A stretch of 64,000 bases of DNA from Shinisaurus crocodilurus. Its lineage: Eukaryota; Chordata; Lepidosauria; Squamata; Shinisauridae. The notes below the pieces were generated by a model. It was not told the origin of the DNA. It searched no databases and was given only the letters and a program-made list of their open reading frames with translations. Of this stretch, positions 53,880-64,000 are shown one piece after another. Where the stretch lies: the NCBI GenBank assembly GCA_021292165.1, contig JAHFWL010000435.1, positions 654,503 through 718,502 of the forward strand, written 5' to 3'. Within the stretch, counting starts at the first letter, position 1; every line of letters starts with the position of its first letter. A program made the translations under genes and the position numbers.

Positions 53880-54760
53880 GTCTCTTCCCAGCAGTTTCAA
53901 AAGGCAGGGGGCCGCTGGGAAGCGTACAGCGCCGAGCACCCCCTTGCCGGCGCTGGATCGACGTGAAAGACGTCTCGTAGACGCAGCTGCTCTGCCAAAG
54001 CAACACGCGCCGGATCGGCGCGCGCTCTCTTTCTCTTTCAGTCCTGGCGTGGAGTCTGAGCTCTCTCACCTACCGCCAGACCTACACCGGAGCTGATCCG
54101 CTGTAGAGTAACAAAAACTAAACAACACCGCCCCCTCCCCACACGCCCCTTCAAAAGAAAAGAAAAGAAAAATCCCACGCCGATCCAGATAGTCCAAAAA
54201 GACCATCTCGTGATTCGGAGCAAGAAATCTGGAGGGAGTCCCCCGAGGAGAGAAGATGCTCTTCTTTTTCTGGTGCCCAGACTGAGCAGTCGCTGACTGG
54301 GGAATTTGCTGCTGCTGCTGCCTCCGCCTAGGTGAACATCCGGCCCGCACCCATGGGAGCGTCTGAACGCGGCACTCTAAAAGCGAGCCCCGGGCGGCCT
54401 TCCTAGTCTTTAACCTGCGATCGAAACGCGACGAGCCCCACCCCGAAATTGCGCCCTGCCCACCGCTGACCTTCACCCCCGCTGCAGTTATTCGAATGTG
54501 GTCAAAGCGGTGTTTAGAAGGAGCGGAGCGCGCTTGGGTGTCGGCGCGCGGTTTCGCTTTGATCATCTGATTGCTGGCAGGGAAGGCCCTTCCCAGGAGC
54601 CGGCTTGTTTACTCGGAAGTAAGCCTCGAGCATGTGCGCGCAGGGTGGCAACCGGCTTAACAGAGGGTTGGGGCTCTTGCGGACTTAACTTGTCCAGCGT
54701 CCCGCCCGCAGCGGGGGTCAGGGTTTCTCGCGTTACCTTTGCGCAAGTAAGTCCGCATTT
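53480..54760. promoter_or_regulatory. CpG-rich region over SBSPON exon 1, likely promoter
   Basis: CpG dinucleotides and GC-rich tracts are strongly enriched here compared with the AT-rich flanks. GC-box-like CCGCCC/CCCGCC runs occur around 53593-53620 and 54121-54140. The region spans exon 1, the start of intron 1 and about 0.9 kb upstream of the ATG on the minus strand. No convincing TATA box was seen, so a CpG-island type promoter with dispersed starts is inferred. The transcription start is not fixed. A (GCC)n run (53865-53878) sits at the start codon, encoding the N-terminal alanines. Confidence 0.75.
53627..53879 (-). CDS. SBSPON: SBSPON exon 1: signal peptide and somatomedin B domain
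   Basis: The ATG at 53877-53879 was chosen because it has a good context (GAC ATG G) and is followed by an alanine-rich stretch, a Leu-rich hydrophobic core (residues 18-28, HLLLLLFLAAP) and a likely signal cleavage near AEGG-C35. An in-frame GTG further upstream is not a plausible eukaryotic start. Cysteines lie at 35, 41, 42, 49, 63, 65, 69, 75, 76 and 83. The CYCDQAC...DCCHDYRQVC pattern is typical of the somatomedin B fold. The exon ends in CCAG and is followed by the donor GTGCGT, phase 1. The split codon with exon 2 reads Val85. Confidence 0.95.
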
Positions 54761-54933
54761 GGCGGCGTACTGTATTGACGAAAAGTAATGAGCTGTGAGA
54801 GGGAATGTTCAAATTTCACTCAGTCATGACATGAGTTCGCTGGAACCCCTATTTTCCCCCAGCCACAATGTGAGGGTGATGGTATTGCCTACTTTAAAGG
54901 GTTGTTGTATGGATTTTTGAGATAATCCTAAAT

Positions 54934-55302
54934 ACAAAGGGCAGGGGTGCAGCAGAATAACCTCTTTCAGCCCAAGGTCAGAATTCCATTTTGGAGAAGC
55001 TCTTGGGGGCTTTGTTCTAGTGGTGCACGGGGGAGGGGCAAAGGCAAAAGGGGTGGAGCCAAAAATACCAGCATATTTTTGCTTAAGCCTCTTACTACCA
55101 GTAACTAAACTTTAGGAGAGGCATTTCAGCCTTTTAGAGGGGGGGGGGAGTTGCACAAATGCCAGGAAACCCCCAGGTTGGGGGAGAAGGAGGGGTGCCA
55201 GAGGAAAGGGGGGGTGTCCCTCGGGGTGGGTGGGCTGGATTGGGACCCCAGGAAGGGTAGATGTGTTGCCCAAACCTGAGTTTCTGCACCCTTGACTTAG
55301 GG
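54934..55302. mobile_element. hAT-like element of the GCAGAACCTC family
   Basis: Element 54942-55294: CAGGGGTGCAGCAGAATAAC and TGAGTTTCTGCACCCTTG. Flanks ACAAAGGG / ACTTAGGG match at six of eight. The interior has CTTTCAGCCCAAGG, GAATTCCATTTTGGAG and GGAGAGGCATTTCAGCC. Confidence 0.7.
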
Positions 55303-55444
55303 AAAGCACCATATAAATGCTTAGATTGCAGTCTTAAGTGCTTGTTGGGAGTAAGCCCAGCTGAGTTCAATGGGACCGTCTGAGAAAACATGCATAGAAC
55401 CAGTGTGCATGTATTAGAATAACTGTTGTTCTTTTCCATTGGTT

Positions 55445-56845
55445 CTGCATAGTTTGTATATCTATGCAAATGACACCAAACAGGGTAGTGACAAAGTACT
55501 GAAAATCATCATAAACAGCAAAGAATTCCAGAAGAGCCTCTCCAAACTGGGTGAATGGGCAACAAAATGGGAAGTACACTTCAGTGTAAGGAAGTGTAAA
55601 ATGATGCCTGTGTAAACTGGCGTGTAAAGTTGGTGCAAAAAATAATCTTCACATATACACTGATGGCATCTGAACTGATGACTAGTAACCAGGAAAGAAA
55701 CTTTAAGGTCATGTTGGATAGCTCAATGAAAATTACAAAGAATCTCATGGCACCTTAAAGACTTCATTTGGTGGACAGTGTGCACGAAAGCATGTGCCAC
55801 AATATATATATATTTTAATCTTTAAGAGGCCACAAGACCCTTTCTTGTTTGTGCTGCAACCAACTAACACGGCTACCCTTCTGGAAATTGTCTCAGTGAA
55901 AATGTATACCCAGTGTCCGCAGCTATGGAAAAAGAATAATTCCATACAAGAGTTATTAGGAAAGGAATCAAAAATAGAAGTGCCACTATCATAAAGCCAT
56001 TATGCAAAACTGCTGTGCAGCCGTATCTGGACAGTTCTGGTCACGCCACCAGCAGAGCTGAGAAAGATGCAGAAAAGGGCAGTCAAAACTATCAGGGGAC
56101 TGGAGACACTCTCCTATGAGGAAAAATGGGGGGGGGGGTTAGGTTTTGAAACAGTTGAGTGGGGAAGGGATGTAATAGAGGTTTATAAAATTATGTGGGG
56201 GGGGGCTGAGAAAGTAGATAGAAGTTTGTCTCCTTTTCTCATAATGTTGGCACTCAAGATCATGGGTTGTATCCAATGTTAGTCCTACTTAGAGTAGATC
56301 CATTGAAATGAATGGGGCTTAAGTTAGACTAACATTGGATACAACCCCATCTAATTAAGCCGGTGATTCATGACAGACAAAAGGGAATGCTTCTTTACAA
56401 AGTATGTAATTCTGTGGAACTCACTGCCACAAGAAGTGTCAATGACTACCAGCTTATATGTCTTTAAAAGGGGATCAGACAAATGCAGGGAGGATAAGGG
56501 TGCAAGTGTATGCATGTTTAGATGGGGGGGGGGGGAGTCCTACATCTCCCAGCATTCCCCAGCCAGAATGCTAGGAGTTGTAGGACTTGTTTCTATCTAA
56601 ACATGCATGCGATTGTGCCCTTAGTTTATCAATGGCTACTTGTCATGATGGCTATATGCCCCCTCCAAGTTCAGAGGTAAGTATGCCATTGGGTACCTCT
56701 GGGTAGCAACCACAGGAGAGTTACTGCGGCCTTCATGTTCTGCTTGTGGGTTTCCTAGCCGTATCTGCTTGGCCACTGATGCTGGAGGAGATGGATCACT
56801 GATATGATCCAAGAGGGCTCCTGTTAGTTCTTCTTATGTAGTCTT
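55445..56845 (+). mobile_element. CR1 LINE 3' portion with three nested insertions
   Basis: The coding remnant reads KEFQKSLSKLGEWATKWEVH then FSVRKCKMM (reverse transcriptase thumb region), later GRDVIEVYKIMWGGAEKVDR and ILWNSLPQEVSMTTSLYVFK. The 3' UTR includes TTCTGCTTGTGGGTTTCC. It is broken at about 55737-55905 by another dispersed repeat (GCTGCAACCAACTAACACGG), at 56263-56347 by a small palindrome and at 56498-56620 by a family A MITE (copy 6). Frameshifts are also present. Confidence 0.8.
56263..56347. mobile_element. 85-bp palindromic MITE with perfect 21-bp ends
   Basis: The end GGGTTGTATCCAATGTTAGT(C) and its exact complement at the other end. CAT lies on both sides. The centre is CCATTGAAATGAATGG. 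Harbinger-like in size and 3-bp flank. Confidence 0.8.
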
Positions 56846-56887
56846 TCAAGGTAGCGTTTTTGTTGCAGGGAAACCTAAAGTACAGCA

Positions 56888-56890
56888 GTG

Positions 56891-56921
<31 letters not shown>
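56888..56921. repeat. (TG)n/(CGTG)n microsatellite
   Basis: TG units grade into CGTG units. Confidence 0.95.
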
Positions 56922-56924
56922 CTC

Positions 56925-59060
56925 TGAAGGAAATACATGATTCTCTCAGCTGGTCTGTTCCTTGCAGTCTTAATTCTTGTATTGAATACGCTTGTGTGTG
57001 TCACAGGGCAGTGTCTGTTGTCAGGTACCCAGCCACAATCAAACGGTTAAAAATGATTGTAGAGGAGGATTTTCTGACAAATGAATAGTGAAGTCTGTGC
57101 AAGACCTAAGATTCATACCAGCCAACATTGACCGAAGAAAATAATTACATTTGGCCTCTCCTCCCAACCCCCCAACCTCCTTTTATATCATGAACTAGGA
57201 CTATGCACAAGAGGATAGGAATTCTGGACAAGCTATATAAACGAGCTTGTACTCCTGGGAATTTCAGCTCCAGAGTTCTAATTCCTGACTTTTCCATTGA
57301 CCTGTGCAAATCTGGGTACTTCTGTGTACTTTGGTTTTCACCCTTTGCAGAAAGGCCATGATAATGCTCCAAAGGAATTTGTACTAGAGACCACTTAATT
57401 AGTTAATGCACACAAAGGCAACATTCTGCAATTACCAGTTTGCATCAGTCATAAGGTCTTCTGTGGATGGGTAGGTGGAGGAGATAACTGCAGGAGGGGA
57501 GGCAGGCAGCATTTCGAGGGGCTGTCACATGGCAGGAATCATGTCCAGGGGTAAGGCTTGAAGACAAATAGATTACAGCAGCCAGCAGATATAAAATGAG
57601 GGACTTTATAGACACTGTTAGATTTGTTAATTAATTCAAGTTCACTAGCTTTTTATGAACTAGTACTCATTTCATCAGATGCATGGAGTGTGATCCTTAG
57701 TTGTCAGGTGTACATATACACAGGGGTGTACAGTGTGGGGCATGGATGTAAAGGTTGGAGTTAAAAAGCAACGGAATGCAAAAAGCAGAGTCTGTGACAA
57801 TATGATTAAAATTTAAATGAACACAGAATGACCGCTGACAGCAGCAGTAATAACATAATCACCTTAGTATTGCTGAGTAAATCAACACCTGTCACAGGAC
57901 AGGGAACCATTGTCTCTGTTAAAACCCAAATGAATAGAACTAAACTTTTTAATAAGCTGCATAAAGGTATCAGAAGAAGACACTCAAATGCTGCTCCCCA
58001 CACCTCCCTGTAACTAAATCTTGCCAGATTTGGGAAGCTGAGGTAGGAGCATGTAATTTAATGATGCATCCCAGATCCTAACTAAAATCGTGTTGGACAT
58101 CTTGGTCTCTTCCAGGAACACAGCACCAGCTCTGTTTACCAAAAGCAATAAGAACAGGCTACGGCAGTGGCCTTGACTCGAAGAAACCATGCCTGTTTGC
58201 TAAGACCACGCCAAGCACTCCGGGTACTTTATCTGCTTTTTTAGCATTGAATCTTTACTGCCAGCCACTTGGGAGTTTCCTTTACTGCCTTAATTAAGAA
58301 AGTTGTACAGTGGTGGAACTGCCGGTGACCCAGTTCCCAGCGGCTCTCACTCTATCCTCTTTTGTTAAACGGGTGGGCAGGAAGATCCTGGCAGCTGGGG
58401 ATTCATGGACACAATGGAGCACTTATTCTCACTTTCACTGCTGGCTGGAATTTGGGATTGTTAATTGCTCTTGTCAGCCAGCAGCAGCACCAGGGTTGTC
58501 CATCTCCTACAGGCAAACACTCCTGCGCAAGGAACTAGGGGCATCCTAGTTGGGCATCCCATGCCAATGCCAGCAGGCACAGCAGAAGAATATCCCAAAA
58601 CCTCAAGCAATCAGTATATTTAATTGCATAGGATAAAATCATCCATAATAACATTTCACACATCTGCCTGCCTGCCCGCCCTTTTCTGAACAATTTTTGC
58701 TGGCATAGTATAGGAAAGGTACTGTCAGAAAGCTGAGACAGTGAGGAAAGTAATAGTATGTGTTTGGGGAACATTTTCATCTCAGATCTATGTATTTGCA
58801 TGTCCAGCAACAATCAGCCCCTCCCCTGCTCATTTTGTAAGGATTCTCCATCTGCAGACTGAAGAAGTGCAAGTGTGGGGTGCCATCTTGGGATGCTATG
58901 ACCTCATTCCGCCGTATGTGTAACCAAGATCAAATGCACTTTTTAGTGTCTTGTGTTCCTAGTGCTTAATATCAAAAATTAGAGGTGCTTGGAAGTCATA
59001 TCCTTTGAGCTGGAAGCCTGGTTTCCCCCTAATCCCAGATCTGTAGAGACTGGCTGGGGT
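56925..59060. other. Upstream intergenic, nothing recognised
   Basis: No gene or clear mobile element. A TTCATCAGATGCATGGAGTG stretch near 57670 resembles a common reptile repeat but could not be delimited. The stretches 60130-60600 and 62960-63730 are equally plain. Confidence 0.4.
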
Positions 59061-59063
59061 CAA

Positions 59064-60125
59064 CCTCCGTTGTGGAACTTCAGTATGCTGATGATAATGT
59101 GGTCTCCGCACATTCAGAGGATGATCTCCAAACTATCCTAAATGCTTTTGCAGAAGCATACGAAAAACTTGGTCTCTCACTTAACATCAAAAAAACCAAA
59201 GTGTTTCATCAGCAAGTGCAAGTTAACCCTTTGGTGATGCCATCTATCCAGCTTGGCGGGGCAATACTGGAAAATGTCGATCATTTTCTCTATCTTGGCA
59301 GCTATCTTTCTGTTACAGCTAACATTGACACTGAAATCCAGCATCGTTTGAGCTCCGCAAGTGCCGCATTTTCTCGAATGAAACATAAGAGTGTTCGAGG
59401 ATCGGGATATCTGTAAGGAGACCAAAACGCTGGTTTATGAAACCATTGCATTACCAACTTTATTGAATGCCTGTGAAACATGGACTATCTATAAACATCA
59501 TTTCCACCTCCTTGAAAGATTTCATCAATGTTGCCTCCGGAAAATCCTGCGAATTACTTGGGAAGATAGGCGAACAAATGTCAGTGTACTGGAAGAAGCA
59601 AAGGCTACTAGCGTTGAAAAAATGATCCTTCAACGCCAACTTCAGTGGACCGGTCATGTTGTTCAAATGCCTGACTGCCATCTCCCAAAGCAGTTACTTT
59701 ATTCCCAACTCAAGGATGGAAAGCGGAATATCGGTGGTCAGTATAAGAGGTTTAAAGATGTTCTTAAGACTAATCTAAAAAAAATGCAATATAAACATCG
59801 AAAACTGGGACGCTCTGGCCCATGAATGATCTAACTGGAGGTCGGCCTTTCACAAAGGTTCCATGGACTTTGAAGAAGCCCAGGTGCAAGGTAAAAGGGA
59901 GAAACGTGCTAAGCAAAAAGCACGTCAAACGAATCCTTTACAGGACCATCTTCCATCTGGTAACCTGTGTCTTCACTGTGGGAAGCTGTGTGGATCTAGA
60001 ATTGGCCTCACAGTCACTTACGGACTCATCACTAGAGTCTACACATTTTTTTAGAATTTCCTCCTTTTATTTTTGTAATTTTATCCTGGAAGACAATCTT
60101 ACTCGGTCACGAGTGATCACCTACT
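59064..60125 (+). pseudogene. Non-LTR retrotransposon 3' fragment A (RT onwards), frameshifted
   Basis: 5' truncated immediately before the reverse transcriptase active site: YADD is encoded at 59084-59095. Downstream motifs include LGLSLNIKKTKV, the TWEDRRTNVSVLEEAK stretch and LQWTGHVVQMPDC. A one-base insertion near 59391 (ACATAAGAG against ACATAGAG in copy B) and a longer A run near 59780 break the frame. The end encodes a Cys-x2-Cys zinc-finger-like segment (CLHCGKLCGSRIGL). The 3' UTR ends CGGTCACGAGTGATCACC. About 96% identical by eye to copy B. The clade is not certain. Confidence 0.85.
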
Positions 60126-60619
60126 ACTCTTAATAGGAGTGCTTTATAGGAATGGCACTCTGCAAATATTCAGACACTAATTATTTCACATGATCTAGGA
60201 CCAAGCCCTGCCATTCAAAACAGGTCACAGGGCTGAGTATTCAGGCTGAGCAATGGAGAAGGCCAATAAGTTAAACACTCCAAACAGCAAAGCCCCACTG
60301 TCCTAGAGAGAGATACACCCCCCCAAAAGGCACTTTCCAGAGCTCAAAGCAAGCCCTCTGCCTCTTTGCTTGTGCCACTCAAAAACTGCAGTCTGCTTCC
60401 CATAATGTTTTCCACTCACACTTAGCTTGCCCCTCCCTCTGGCTGGACTAGGGAGGGACAGAAAGAGAGAAGCATGAGTAATCTTCTCCAACCACCTGTA
60501 GCCTTCCGGGGACCTGTAATTTCCTTACCAGCAGGTGTGCCTGGCAACTTTGCCACTGACTCCTAAGAAAGTTTCAAGCAGTCCTTCTGGCTCCACTAAA
60601 CCTCTCCCTCACCCTTAGG

Positions 60620-60806
60620 AATGGGCCATAGCTCAGTGAAAGAGCACCTACTCTGCATGCAAAAGGTTCAATCCCCGGCATTTCCAGGTAGGACTAGGAA
60701 AGAATCCTGCCTGAAACCCTAAAGAGCTGCTGCCAGTCAGTGTTGACAATATTGGGCTAGATGGACCAATGGTCTGTCTCAGTATAAGGCAGCTTCCTAT
60801 GTTCCT
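60620..60806 (+). mobile_element. tRNA-derived SINE between the two LINE fragments
   Basis: GGGCCATAGCTCAGTGAAAG (A box), CTGCATGCAAAAGG and GGTTCAATCCCCGGCA (good B box). Body CCTGAAACCCTAAAGAGCTG, tail GGCAGCTTCCTATGTTCCT. The best preserved promoter of this family in the window. Confidence 0.88.
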
Positions 60807-60845
60807 CTCCTGCCCAAACCTTCTGACACCTATGGCCATCTGTTC

Positions 60846-61135
60846 TACTTTCCAGAGGAGAGTCCTCTATTTGAAGGCATTCTCTATTTGAAGGACTGTC
60901 CAGTCCAAGTGTGGTTTAAAAAGAAGGGAAAGGAAGGGTCTTGAAGTTGCCCATCAATAGTTGACACCCTGACAGCAGACGCAGGTCACTTGGTCACAGT
61001 CTTCCCCAGTATATATGGTGAGATATATGGTATTTCTGTTTAAATTATAGCAATTATTTCCAAATTTGCACATATATTTGTAAAACAGCTTGCCCCCTTT
61101 TTTGGTGATGCATTTCCTCTCTCTTTTTTTGGTTA
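60846..61135 (-). repeat. Family G repeat, minus copy between the LINE fragments
   Basis: GAGAGTCCTCTATTTGAAGG, GGACTGTCCAGTCCAAGTG, CAGGTCACTTGGTCACAG and AAATTATAGCAATTATT, in the reversed order of the 23505 copy. Confidence 0.65.
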
Positions 61136-61155
61136 TGCCACCCTATCTGAGACAT

Positions 61156-62940
61156 CATCATCAGGCGATCACTCGTGACCGAGTAAGATTGTCTTCCGGG
61201 ATAAAAGGAGGAAATTCTAAAGAAGATTGTGTAGACTCTAGCGATGGGTCCGTAAGTGACTGTGGAGGCCAATTCTAGATCCACACAGCTTCCCACAGTG
61301 AGGACACAGGTTACCAGATAGAAGATGGTCCTGTAAAGGATTCATTTGACGTGCTTTTCGCTTAGCACGTTTCTCCCTTTCACCTTGCACTCGGGCTTCT
61401 TCAAAGTCCATGGAACCTTTGTGAAAGGCCAACCTCCATTTAGATCGTTCATGGGCCAGAGCTTCCCAGTTTTCGATGTTTATATTGCATTTTTTTAGAT
61501 TAGCCTTATGAACATCTTAAACCTCTTATATTGACCACCGATATTCCGCTTTCCATCCTTGAGTTGTGAGTAAAGTAACTGCTTTGGGAGACGGCAGTCA
61601 GGCATTCGAACAACATGACCGGTCCACTGAAGTTGGCGTTGAAGGATCATTTTTTCAATGCTAGTAGTCTTTGCTTCTTCCAGTACACTGACATTTGTTC
61701 GCCTATCTTCCCAAGTAATTTGCAGGATTTTCCGGAGGCAACGTTGATGAAACCTTTCAAGGAGGTGGAAGTGACGTTTATAGATAGTCCATGTTTCGCA
61801 GGCATACAATAAAGTTGGTAATACAATGGCTTCATAAACCAGTGTTTTGGTCTTCTTACAAATATCCCGATCCTCGAACACTCTATGTTTCATTCGAGAA
61901 AATGCGGCACTTGCGGAGCTCAGACGATGCTGGATTTCACTGTCGATGTTAGCTGTAACAGAAAGATAGCTGCCAAGATAGAGAAAATGATCGACATTTT
62001 CCAGTATTGTCCCGCCAAGCTGGATAGATGGCATCACCAAAGGATTGGCTTGCACTTGCTGATGAAGCACTTTGGTTTTTTTGATGTTAAGTGAGAGACC
62101 AAGTTTTTCGTATGCTTCTGCAAAAGCATTTAGGATAGTTTGGAGATCATCCTCTGAATGTGCGGAGACCACATTATCATCAGCATACTGAAGTTCCACA
62201 ACGGAGGTTGTAATTACCTTACTTTTTGCTTTCAGCCTGCTGAGATTAAAAAGCTTTCCATCTGTTCGATATATAATTCCCACACCGGTGGGAAGTTTCC
62301 CCTTGACAAGATGTAAACCATGGCGATGAAAATGGCAAATAATGTTGGGGCGATAACACATCCCTGTTTAACACCTGATCCTACTTTAAATGGAGCACCA
62401 TGAGAGCCGTTGTTGTCCAAAACCGTTGCCGTCATGTTGTCATGGAGAAGTCGCAAGATATTCACAAATTTATTGGGGCATCCAATTTTCATAAGGATAG
62501 TCCAGAGAGCTGTACGGTCTACAGTATCAAAGGCCTTAGCCAAATCGATAAATGCCATATAAAGGGGTTGATTTTGCTCCCGGCATTTTTCTTGGAGCTG
62601 ACGTGCAGTAAAAATCATGTCTACTGTCCCTCTAGAGGGGCGGAAACCATATTGAGTTTCAGGGAGGATCTCTTCTGAAATAGATAGAAGACGGTTTGCG
62701 AGAATCCTAGCAAATATTTTACCTGCGGTTGCTAAGAGAGAAATGCCCCGATAGTTTCCACAGTCTGTTCTATCACCCTTCTTAAAGAGGGTGATAATTA
62801 TGGCATCCCTGAAGTCTTCTGGGATCTCTTCTCTTATCCAGATTTTTTCGATGAGTTTATGAAGATGTTGTACAAGTTCGGGCCCCCCTTCTTTAAAGAT
62901 TTCAGCAGGAATCCCATCTGGTCCACTAGCTTTATGTCTG
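61156..62940 (-). pseudogene. Non-LTR retrotransposon 3' fragment B, nearly open
   Basis: On the minus strand: KASGPDGIPAEIFKEGGPEL, ITLFKKGDRTDCGNYRGISL, ETQYGFRPSRGTVDMIF, FIDLAKAFDTVDR and GVKQGC (reverse transcriptase fingers and palm). Then YADD at 62187-62176, then LQWTGHVVRMPDC. Frame breaks occur near 62320 and near 61515 (one A missing). The end encodes CPHCGKLCGSRIGLHSHLRTHR, a complete C2H2-like finger, then TAG. The tail is (GAT)n at 61156-61165. The endonuclease region is missing. Confidence 0.88.
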
Positions 62941-64000
62941 AGACATAAAGGTGACTTCATAATAGGAGTCTCTCTAGCACAGAACCTGCAAAGCCACAAG
63001 AGGCTGGACCATTGTGAGATTGATTGCTTTTTCACACAGTTGAACCGGGCTTCAACAAAGAGAGTGGGGATGTGCAGTAATATACAGGGGCATGTAGCTG
63101 TGCTTGCAAAAAGCAAGTTTGTTTAGTAGTATAAAGATGACAGCTCAAAATGTAAAGTTATGCTCAAGACTCCAGCATTTTATTCTCAGAGACCTGGAAC
63201 GTATTTGTGTGTTTTTCTCTCAACAACACATCCTCTCTGTTGCCATTGTAACAGAAATAACTGGAGCGGATACAGTCCTTGTTTTCTCAAATATCCCACC
63301 CACTTAAATATGAATTTATCCACTCAAAATAATAATAAAAACAAATGAAAAATGAAGAGATAAGGAGGTTCTTGTGGCAGCTGGCAGCTGTCCACCTGAG
63401 GCAAATATATCTGGGAGTAGGAATTAGGGGAGTTCTTTTGTTGTTTTTCTTCTGTCATACTGTGAAAATAATGACTCCAAAACTTGTGGAATTTGGCTAT
63501 TTATATTCACACCTGCTCTTGCCTTTTCAAATCCCCATCTATTGAATTATAAAGGTACCCTGGATAGAAAATTGCAATTAAAAGTGGGGGGTTTAAGACT
63601 GAGGGATGTTGCAGAATGGAATGAAACTCCTGTGAGACTTAGAAAAGGCTTGTGGATTGGGATCTTAAAGTAAGGTTTAAAAGAGGTTGTATTTTTATTG
63701 AGAGCGTTTCTGCCAGTACATAGAAATGATTAACTATATAACCGTATGAAATTGCTTTTCACAGAGTTGGATTGTGGGTCCCTCTAGCCCAGTGCTGTTG
63801 AATCTGACTGGCAGCGGCTCTCCAAATTCTGTGGCAGAGATCTCTTTAAGCCCTGGTTTTAACTGGAGATGCTGGGTTTGAAACGAATCCTTTTGCACGC
63901 TCTTAAAGTGAAGGTACTTCTGGTTTTGTGATGCCCTTAGACTGGCTAGAAAGCCTGTTGCATAGACTGCATTCCCCAACCTGGTACCCTCCAAATGTCT

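Noticed and set aside
53880..53939. In-frame upstream GTG start that would lengthen SBSPON by 20 residues
   Set aside because: A eukaryotic gene is expected to use ATG, and the ATG at 53879 gives a proper signal peptide with a good start context.
60620..60806. Functional tRNA gene
   Set aside because: A and B boxes are good, but the arms do not close into a cloverleaf and the sequence continues into a SINE body found elsewhere.
61238..61432. Host zinc-finger gene
   Set aside because: The C2H2-like segment is the end of the LINE ORF and also occurs, decayed, in fragment A.

Overview
This window is vertebrate nuclear DNA, most likely from a squamate reptile (lizard or gecko). It has one multi-exon protein-coding gene with long introns and a CpG-rich first exon, set in a very dense repeat landscape. 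The repeats include CR1 and L2-like LINEs, a younger non-LTR element, CORE-type, 5S-derived and tRNA-derived SINEs, and many hAT-, Harbinger- and mariner-like miniature elements. Nothing bacterial is present. Most open reading frames lie inside repeats and are not genes. The squamate call is inferred from the repeat mix and has not been tested against a database.

The gene is SBSPON (somatomedin B and thrombospondin type 1 domain containing), on the minus strand. All five coding exons were rebuilt by eye: 53627-53879, 44976-45170, 42495-42573, 40964-41140 and 31953-32070. Splice phases agree at every junction, every intron is GT-AG, and the joined frame encodes 273 residues. The predicted product is a secreted matrix protein: signal peptide, somatomedin B domain, TSP1 domain, a basic RKKR site, and a cysteine-containing C-terminal region ending in HSFLFI. 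A CpG-rich region around exon 1 (about 53.5-54.7 kb) is the likely promoter.

Layout. 1-31.9 kb: downstream flank, repeats only. 31.95-53.88 kb: SBSPON, with introns full of nested insertions. 53.5-54.75 kb: CpG-rich promoter region. 54.9-59 kb: hAT-like and CR1 copies with nested insertions. 59-63 kb: two 3' fragments of one young non-LTR retrotransposon in inverted, tail-to-tail arrangement about 1 kb apart. 63-64 kb: mostly unrecognised sequence.

The most interesting structure is a network of short foldback elements. Several families carry different termini and different target-site duplications (8 bp hAT-like, or 3 bp TWA Harbinger-like). They share a central inverted-repeat core, CTACAACTCCCAGCATGCC or close variants, which resembles the ZNF143/THAP11 binding consensus. 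At least a dozen insertions have directly visible target-site duplications, so several nesting orders can be read. Other notable items are 5S-rRNA-headed SINEs with a CR1-like tail, a 107-bp nearly identical segment present twice 1.2 kb apart, and a composite repeat that spread after a MITE had landed in it.
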